A DNA stretch of 63,223 bases, from positions 19,114 to 82,336 of the forward strand of contig FR880072.1 of NCBI GenBank assembly GCA_000435175.1, in the 5' to 3' direction. This stretch comes from Clostridium sp. CAG:245 (GTDB lineage: Bacteria; Bacillota; Clostridia; TANB77; CAG-508). The notes below the pieces were generated by a model. The model saw only the letters and a program-made list of their open reading frames with translations. It was not told where the DNA came from and did not search any database. The translations under genes were made by a program, and so were the position numbers. Each line of letters starts with the position of its first letter. The stretch's first letter is position 1. Positions 58,352 to 63,223 of the stretch are shown piece after piece.

Positions 58352-59536
58352 TCAAAATACTATTTTTTCTTTAGTCCCAATATTTTCTAATACCTCGTAG
58401 GTAACCTCTGCCTCTACATAATCATTATTTACATTGGTATTTACATACTTTTGTAATACCTCCGGATTATCCTGCAGTTTTTCTTCTATTTTTTTGCATG
58501 CTTTTTGCACACTTAATTGCTTTGCTTCCTCAGTTCCGTAGGTAATTTGCTTTTCTACTATTTCTGAATTTGTAATTTTTACAAGTTCTATTGGCAAATA
58601 AAAATTAGAAAATATTTTTACCGAATTGCACGTTTCTATTGTATCATATTTTTCAAATTTTGGAAGGGTTTTGAACAAATTTATTGTAAAATTATTTATT
58701 TTTATTTTATATTTTTCTTCTGTGTTTCCTGTTTTTTCTTCAATTACCTGATTTAGAGCCACTTTTCCCTTTTCTGTGTACCAAACTTTCGCCTTTACTT
58801 CCCCCTCCGCATGTACATACCTAGTACCAGTATACTTGCCGTCTATCCAACCCGCAATAAGAATGTCTCCTTTAGTTACAACATCATCTTGTTTTACTAC
58901 GGGGATACCGTTTTGTGCACTTATCTTTACTATCTGTGCATCTTTTGTTGCAATAATGTTACAATAATCTTCTTCGTTTATTATTTCAGGTTTAGCTTCT
59001 GCTTCCACTATCTTTACAATAGCATTTGTGCCTTCAATACTTATTCCAATCCAAGCAATATCAGCTCTTTTCAGCCTTATCTCATTTATTATCTCTTGCG
59101 AATTGACTCTACTCTTTAAAGTCCCTACTTTTAATCCCTTTTGTTCAAGCATAGAAACAATTTCACTTTGATTAATTTTGTTATTTCCTTCTACTCTTAT
59201 ATTCCATACAAATTTAGAAGTAACAATTAGCAATATTGCAATTAAAATAACGAAAAATGCAAATATTTTTCTTTTTCTATACCTATTTAATATGAAAGGT
59301 AATCCTTTTTTCTCCTTAATTTGTATCTTGCATTTGCATTCTCTAGCAATTCTGCACAGTCTTTTAAAATCTTTTATGCCAGTATTTATATATACAATAG
59401 TGCTCTTCTCTCTTTTTACATTCCAGAAAAATATATTTTCATTTATACATTTATTTATAAACTTTTCAACAAAATATCCTTCAATCTTTATATTAATATA
59501 CCCAAGAATATATTTTATTAAAATTCTAAAAAACAT
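58352..59536 (-). CDS. yqfD: Sporulation protein YqfD
   Basis: A 394-residue protein. The N-terminal cytoplasmic part is followed by one membrane helix near residues 92-112 (IFAFFVILIAILLIVTSKFV). The large outer domain has VEGNNKINQSEIVSMLEQKG and GDILIAGWIDGKY, typical of YqfD. YqfD is made in the mother cell under sigma-E and is needed for spore formation, with an unclear role. It lies 14 bases after yqfC, as in other spore formers. Confidence 0.92.
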   Translation of the reverse strand: MFFRILIKYILGYINIKIEGYFVEKFINKCINENIFFWNVKREKSTIVYINTGIKDFKRLCRIARECKCKIQIKEKKGLPFILNRYRKRKIFAFFVILIAILLIVTSKFVWNIRVEGNNKINQSEIVSMLEQKGLKVGTLKSRVNSQEIINEIRLKRADIAWIGISIEGTNAIVKIVEAEAKPEIINEEDYCNIIATKDAQIVKISAQNGIPVVKQDDVVTKGDILIAGWIDGKYTGTRYVHAEGEVKAKVWYTEKGKVALNQVIEEKTGNTEEKYKIKINNFTINLFKTLPKFEKYDTIETCNSVKIFSNFYLPIELVKITNSEIVEKQITYGTEEAKQLSVQKACKKIEEKLQDNPEVLQKYVNTNVNNDYVEAEVTYEVLENIGTKEKIVF

Positions 59537-59550
59537 ATTTTTCTCCTAAC

Positions 59551-59835
59551 TCAATCTTCTATTTTTTCGAAATCAATAGTCTCTATGTCACCTGTTACCA
59601 TTATATCGTCACTCGTCATCTCACTTAATTTTAAATTAAACCCATTTATATTTATAATTCCGATATAAGTTTTTATTCTTATGTATATATCTTGATATTC
59701 TAGAATGACCTTATAATTTTCTATAAGCATCTTCTTAAATCCTGCTATAGTTAGCTTTGGCTCATTTGTACATATTTCTTTCGGCACTTCTAAAATTCTA
59801 TTTAGTGTGCTCTCTTTTTTACGCTTTCGTAACAT
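59551..59835 (-). CDS. yqfC: Sporulation protein YqfC
   Basis: A 94-residue protein: ILEVPKEICTNEPKLTIAG and MLIENYKVILEYQDIYIRI match the YqfC family, always paired with yqfD in spore formers. Its role is unknown; it is sigma-E-dependent in Bacillus. It is 22 bases after pdaA, so it is probably in the same transcript started at the sigma-E-like promoter at 60724-60751. Confidence 0.92.
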   Translation of the reverse strand: MLRKRKKESTLNRILEVPKEICTNEPKLTIAGFKKMLIENYKVILEYQDIYIRIKTYIGIININGFNLKLSEMTSDDIMVTGDIETIDFEKIED

Positions 59836-59857
59836 AATCTCACCTCTGTAATATATT

Positions 59858-60694
59858 CTATCTTTCGAAATTGTCTATATTTCTAAATTCATACCCTCTA
59901 TTTTTTATCTCTTTTATTACCTCATCTAATATATTGCTATTATCTTTTGAAGTTGCATGTAATAACATTACCTCTCCATTGTGAACATTATCTAAAATTT
60001 TCTTCTTTCCATACTCTTCTCTTCCCTGTTTCTTTTCATCCCAATCATCATATCCAAAAGACCACATTACAGTCGTATACCCAAGTGTATTTGTATAAGC
60101 CACAGTTCTCTCACTATACTCTCCTTTTGGTGGCCTCATGTACTTCATTTCGTATCCGAATTTTTCATAAATTGCCGAATGTAAGTCCATCATTTCTTTC
60201 TTAATAGTATCTAAACTACAATCTGGCATTGATTTATGATTAACAGTGTGATTTCCAACTATATGTCCTTCATTAATCATTCTCTTAACCAATTCAGGTT
60301 GTGTATTTACATAGTGTGCAGTTATAAAAAATGTAGCTTTTACATCATTTTGCTTCAATACCTCTAATATTTTTTCTGTATAACCAGCCTCATATCCCAT
60401 GTCAAATGTTAAATATACATACTTTTTCTCTTTGTTTCCCATATAAATCCCGTTATATTTATCTAAAATCTCCATGTTCTTCTTTCCAACATCTGGTTGC
60501 TCAGAATTGTTGTTTCTCTTTATTCCCCAGCCAATTTTATTGTTTGGCAACTTTTCAATTTGTGCTAATTCTCCACTCGTATGTACAGCAATATTATTTT
60601 CTTTATTCATTTGTCTAGCAAAACAAATTCCACCTATCATAAAAACCATAAAAATAGCAATAATTGCAATCTTCTTGCCCTTGATTACTCTCAT
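59858..60694 (-). CDS. pdaA: Polysaccharide deacetylase PdaA (cortex delta-lactam synthesis)
   Basis: A 278-residue NodB-type deacetylase with an N-terminal membrane/signal segment (residues about 8-27). IGWGIKRNN is a PdaA hallmark. YVYLTFDMGYEAGYT corresponds to the T-F-D catalytic strand, GNHTVNHKSMPD to the metal His motif, RPPKGEYSER follows, and the end is VMLLHATSKDN. It deacetylates muramic acid residues in spore cortex. GGAG precedes the Met at 60694; two further codons are open upstream. First gene of the sporulation-linked series. Confidence 0.93.
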   Translation of the reverse strand: MRVIKGKKIAIIAIFMVFMIGGICFARQMNKENNIAVHTSGELAQIEKLPNNKIGWGIKRNNNSEQPDVGKKNMEILDKYNGIYMGNKEKKYVYLTFDMGYEAGYTEKILEVLKQNDVKATFFITAHYVNTQPELVKRMINEGHIVGNHTVNHKSMPDCSLDTIKKEMMDLHSAIYEKFGYEMKYMRPPKGEYSERTVAYTNTLGYTTVMWSFGYDDWDEKKQGREEYGKKKILDNVHNGEVMLLHATSKDNSNILDEVIKEIKNRGYEFRNIDNFER

Positions 60695-60723
60695 AAGCAC
60701 TCTCCTTTTTTCGATACTATTTA

Positions 60724-60751
60724 ATTCTATGATAAAAACTTATTAATATAA
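60724..60751 (-). promoter_or_regulatory. Putative sigma-E promoter of the pdaA-yqfCD operon
   Basis: On the minus strand TTATATT (60745-60751), 13 bases, then CATAGAAT (60724-60731). It has the same form and spacing as the element before the spoIIP homologue. Confidence 0.6.
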
Positions 60752-60764
60752 CAAATTTATAGAC

Positions 60765-60815
60765 AAAAAAATAACGATACACTTGCCGAACATAAGCATT
60801 GCATCGTTTTTTAAT
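60765..60815 (-). terminator. Terminator of the HAD-family gene
   Basis: AACGAT and ATCGTT pair, extended by weak pairs, with A and T runs on both sides. It lies about 140 bases after the stop at 60957. Confidence 0.6.
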
Positions 60816-60956
60816 AATTCTCTTCAATCTCTAATTTAAAATATTTCAATTGTTACCCATATATTCAAATTAGAAATTTTTATTCATTTTTCACATAATT
60901 CAAATAATTTTCATTTACCTCTTGCATTTTGCATTAGGTACAATTTTCTTTCGTTT

Positions 60957-61454
60957 TTACATTGTAGCAGATGAAACATGGAATACCTCTCCATTCTTTC
61001 CTATCTCATTTAAGGTTCTCTTTAATATTTTATGGTCATCATCTAAAAGTATAACATAATCATATTCATTCAATTTTTCCATCATTTTAATACTCTTTAT
61101 AAATTCTCTATTTTCTGCATTATAATCTCCATTTTCTTTATTTAACAAGATATAGTTTTCTTCCCTAATAAATGGAGCATATTTCTTAAGCCATTGCTTC
61201 TTTTCCTCTACTATTATAAAGCTTCTTGCAAGAGACAAGATATATACATCTAAATTATCAATCTCATTTATTTTTTCTAAATTTTTTAGAATTACTTCCA
61301 ATGGTTCTGCATTTAAAAATACTTCCTTTGTTTCAGTTGTTACAAAATTTTCTGGGAAAACTCTGTATTCCACAATTGTGCCATCCATATCAACAAAAAG
61401 AGCTACTTTTTTATGTTTTTTGCAAATTTCTTTTATTCTATTATAAAATTCCAT
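60957..61454 (-). CDS. HAD-superfamily hydrolase-like protein
   Basis: A 165-residue protein. Motif I is ALFVDMDGTIVEY (D-x-D-G-T), motif II is YILSLARS, and the C-terminal acidic motif is DYVILLDDDHKIL. This is a complete short HAD core, likely a phosphatase; the substrate is unknown. GGGGG precedes the Met at 61454. It is next to the Agr-type pair, divergently transcribed. Related proteins are common in gut Clostridia. Confidence 0.85.
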   Translation of the reverse strand: MEFYNRIKEICKKHKKVALFVDMDGTIVEYRVFPENFVTTETKEVFLNAEPLEVILKNLEKINEIDNLDVYILSLARSFIIVEEKKQWLKKYAPFIREENYILLNKENGDYNAENREFIKSIKMMEKLNEYDYVILLDDDHKILKRTLNEIGKNGEVFHVSSATM

Positions 61455-61566
61455 AATTTCCCCCAAAAACAATTTTCATAGATATATATATTTTACAATA
61501 TTTTCAGTAAAAGTGCAAGTATTTTGCAACTTTCGACATTTTTATTTTATTTTTTTAATTAAAATA

Positions 61567-61611
61567 TTGACAATATTTAAAATTTGGAATATATTAGTAA
61601 TCAATTTGGAA
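61567..61611 (+). promoter_or_regulatory. Promoter of the Agr-type genes with direct repeats
   Basis: TTGACA (61567-61572), 17 bases and TATATT (61590-61595). Two exact copies of AATTTGGAA (61581-61589 and 61603-61611) are separated by 13 bases, the usual spacing for LytTR binding sites. AATATTGACAATATT (61563-61577) covers the -35. Confidence 0.65.
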
Positions 61612-61679
61612 AAAATTGGGTAGTTTCTGTTTTTTCAATATAATCCCCGATTTATTTTATATTTAAAGGAGATGAGCTT

Positions 61680-62400
61680 ATGATAAAATTTGCACTATGT
61701 GACGACAATGTTCAAGTATTGTCAAAATTGAAGGAAATGTTGGAAAAAATTTTCCTAAAGTATGACTACCGGAGCCACAATAGTGTTTACTGCATCTAAC
61801 TCCGGAGATTTATTGAATTACTTAAATACTAATACCGTTGATGTTCTATTTCTGGATATAGACCTCAATTCAACATTAAATGGCATTGAAATTGCTAAAC
61901 AAATTAGAAAAACAAATAAATTTACATATATAATTTTTATTACAGCACATTTTGAATATATTGTTTCGGCTTATGAATGCAAGACGTTTGATTTTATTCA
62001 TAAGCCATTTAATATTTCTACTTTAGAAAAAACTATAAATCGTCTATCAGAGGACATACGAAATAACTCAACTAAATTTTTAAATTTGAACAACAATAAA
62101 CAATTAGTAAATCAAACTCTTGTAAACTTTATTGAGAAATCAGGTGCCAAAACGGTATTTAATTTAACTACCGGCATAGTAGAGACATATGGCTCCTTCA
62201 ATAAAATTTCTCTGAGTCTCCCAAAAAATTTTGTTAGATGCCACAAATCTTTTATTGTTAACATTAATAACATTCGAAATATAGATTTTAAGACAGACAC
62301 TATATTCTTTAAGACTCCGCCAAACTCTTTTTGTTTCATTGGCGGAAAATACAGAAAAAATTTTATGGAGGTTATAAATAACTATGGAAATTTTAAGTAA
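61680..62400 (+). pseudogene. LytTR response regulator (AgrA-like), frameshifted
   Basis: The first frame from ATG 61680 gives MIKFALCDDNVQVLSKL, a receiver start with the acidic pair, and stops at 61797-61799. The receiver continues in the +1 frame: TIVFTASNSGDLLNYL, then the phospho-Asp in VLFLDIDLN and the LytTR DNA-binding domain (RCHKSFIVNINNI). One extra base in about 61758-61797 would explain it. This could be a real mutation, a sequencing error or a programmed shift; only the downstream part would have a start (ATG 61762). The last 17 bases overlap the kinase start. Confidence 0.85.
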
Positions 62401-63223
62401 TCTATGGGTAGCAATGACTACCGAAAATGAAACTATTATAAATATATTATTAATATTATTTCTTTTTATAGAAATTCCTATAACAATGCAAATCTTTCTT
62501 ACAATATTTAATGTCAGATCAACTGTAAAGCAAAAACTTTCTTATCTAGCTCTAACCGTGCCTATTGGAGCCTTTTGTGTTTTCTTTATTCCAAAACCAT
62601 ATAGTAATATAATAACAATGGTAACTGCACCTTTTATTATAATGGGAGTATTTAAAATGAATTTCTTTAAAGCTCTTCTATCCGAATTTTTTTCAATTGC
62701 AATAATTACTGTTTTAGAAATAGCCCTTGCAAGAATCTTTTTCTTCATTTTCCATATAGATTATGATGCATGTGCATATATTCCAGTTTTTAGAATTGCA
62801 ATTAACTTTTCTATATATTTTTTAATTTTACTTATGTGCAAAATAGTAAAAGAACACAAATTTAATATAAAACTCTTTGACAACATCGGCACGCGTGAAA
62901 AAATAACATTATTCTTAAATCTTACAATTGCATTTATCGTACTCTTTATGCAAATGTATTTAATCGGTTATTACAACGATACACTTCCTGCATTTATTGT
63001 TTGGGTTAATCTATTGTCATTAATTTCTTACTTTGTATTAAGCTTTTATAGTATCATCAAAACTATGAATTTGCAGAAAACTAAAGATGATTTAGAACAA
63101 GAAAAGCAATACAATAAAACTTTACAAATTCTTCATGATAATATTAGAGCCTTCAAACATGATTTTGCAAATATAATTTCAGGCATTGGTGGTTATGTTG
63201 AAACAAATGATATGGAAGGACTA
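62384..63223 (+). CDS. AgrC-like sensor histidine kinase, partial (runs off the window)
   Basis: An open frame of 280 codons from ATG 62384 to the end, with no stop. Residues 1-210 contain about six hydrophobic membrane helices. A coiled segment follows, then the GHKL-type phosphoacceptor AFKHDFANIISGIGGY with His near residue 259. This is the AgrC peptide-receptor kinase layout. GGAGG lies 12 bases before the ATG. It overlaps the response regulator gene by 17 bases. No agrB or agrD precursor gene is visible upstream; they may lie beyond the window. Confidence 0.85.
   Translation, partial: MEILSNLWVAMTTENETIINILLILFLFIEIPITMQIFLTIFNVRSTVKQKLSYLALTVPIGAFCVFFIPKPYSNIITMVTAPFIIMGVFKMNFFKALLSEFFSIAIITVLEIALARIFFFIFHIDYDACAYIPVFRIAINFSIYFLILLMCKIVKEHKFNIKLFDNIGTREKITLFLNLTIAFIVLFMQMYLIGYYNDTLPAFIVWVNLLSLISYFVLSFYSIIKTMNLQKTKDDLEQEKQYNKTLQILHDNIRAFKHDFANIISGIGGYVETNDMEGL

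Noticed and set aside
1..63223. CRISPR arrays, rRNA genes, complete insertion sequences or prophage modules
   Set aside because: I looked for repeated spacer-like units, rRNA landmarks and transposase or phage structural motifs and found none; the only tandem repeat is the two-copy unit after tRNA-Tyr.

Overview
The window looks like chromosome from a low-GC, endospore-forming Clostridia-type Firmicute, probably an uncultured gut lineage. The reasons are: roughly 30% GC by eye; strong GGAGG ribosome binding sites; near-perfect TTGACA-17-TATAAT promoters; a T-box leader before thrS; an L21 leader before rplU; and sporulation genes (spoVG, a spoIIP homologue, yqfC, yqfD, pdaA). No rRNA, CRISPR array, prophage structural gene or complete insertion sequence was seen.

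Layout: 1-5493 is the S10 ribosomal protein operon (rpsJ to rpsQ, minus strand) with its promoter and a long structured leader. 5.6-16.5 kb holds a divergent RelA/SpoT-domain protein, a small GC-rich orphan gene, spoVG, murC, a transglutaminase, an acyl-ACP thioesterase, a radical SAM enzyme, an E2-acyltransferase-like protein, deoB and a 779-residue protein of unknown function. 16.6-29 kb holds thrS, pgi, the spoIIP homologue and the operon recJ-rel-MBL hydrolase-hisS-unknown. 29.2-32.4 kb holds two GC-richer single-gene units, a PIN-PhoH ATPase and a beta-CASP metallo-hydrolase. 32.6-39.2 kb has lysS, glgP, a monofunctional transglycosylase, an Rrf2 regulator and another GC-rich single gene, a P-loop kinase. 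39.4-40 kb has tRNA-Met and tRNA-Tyr genes followed by a tandem 137-bp repeat that carries the tRNA 3' end. 40-46 kb has an RpiB-type isomerase, unknown genes, a TetR/acyl-CoA ligase pair and mreB. 46-52 kb has lexA, obg, trpS, rpmA, rplU, RNase G and pth. 52-54 kb has era-yqzL-recO. 54.7-60.7 kb has a YerB-like protein and the sporulation-linked series pdaA-yqfC-yqfD-unknown-ybeY-dgkA. The end holds a HAD protein and an Agr-type two-component pair whose response regulator is frameshifted and whose kinase runs off the window.

How the genes fit together: most encode housekeeping functions in translation, cell wall, repair and stringent response. The sporulation genes appear tied together by two sigma-E-like promoters, before spoIIP and before pdaA. 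The less ordinary content is listed as findings: the structured S10 leader; the GC-shifted single-gene cassettes with their own terminators; a PhoH protein with a degenerate PIN domain; the tRNA-associated tandem repeat; a leader peptide translationally coupled to rrf2; dispersed GGGACG hairpins beside three aminoacyl-tRNA synthetase genes; a palindrome shared by the recJ and agr promoters; and several proteins with lost catalytic residues.

All calls come from reading the sequence and recalling family motifs; no database search was run.
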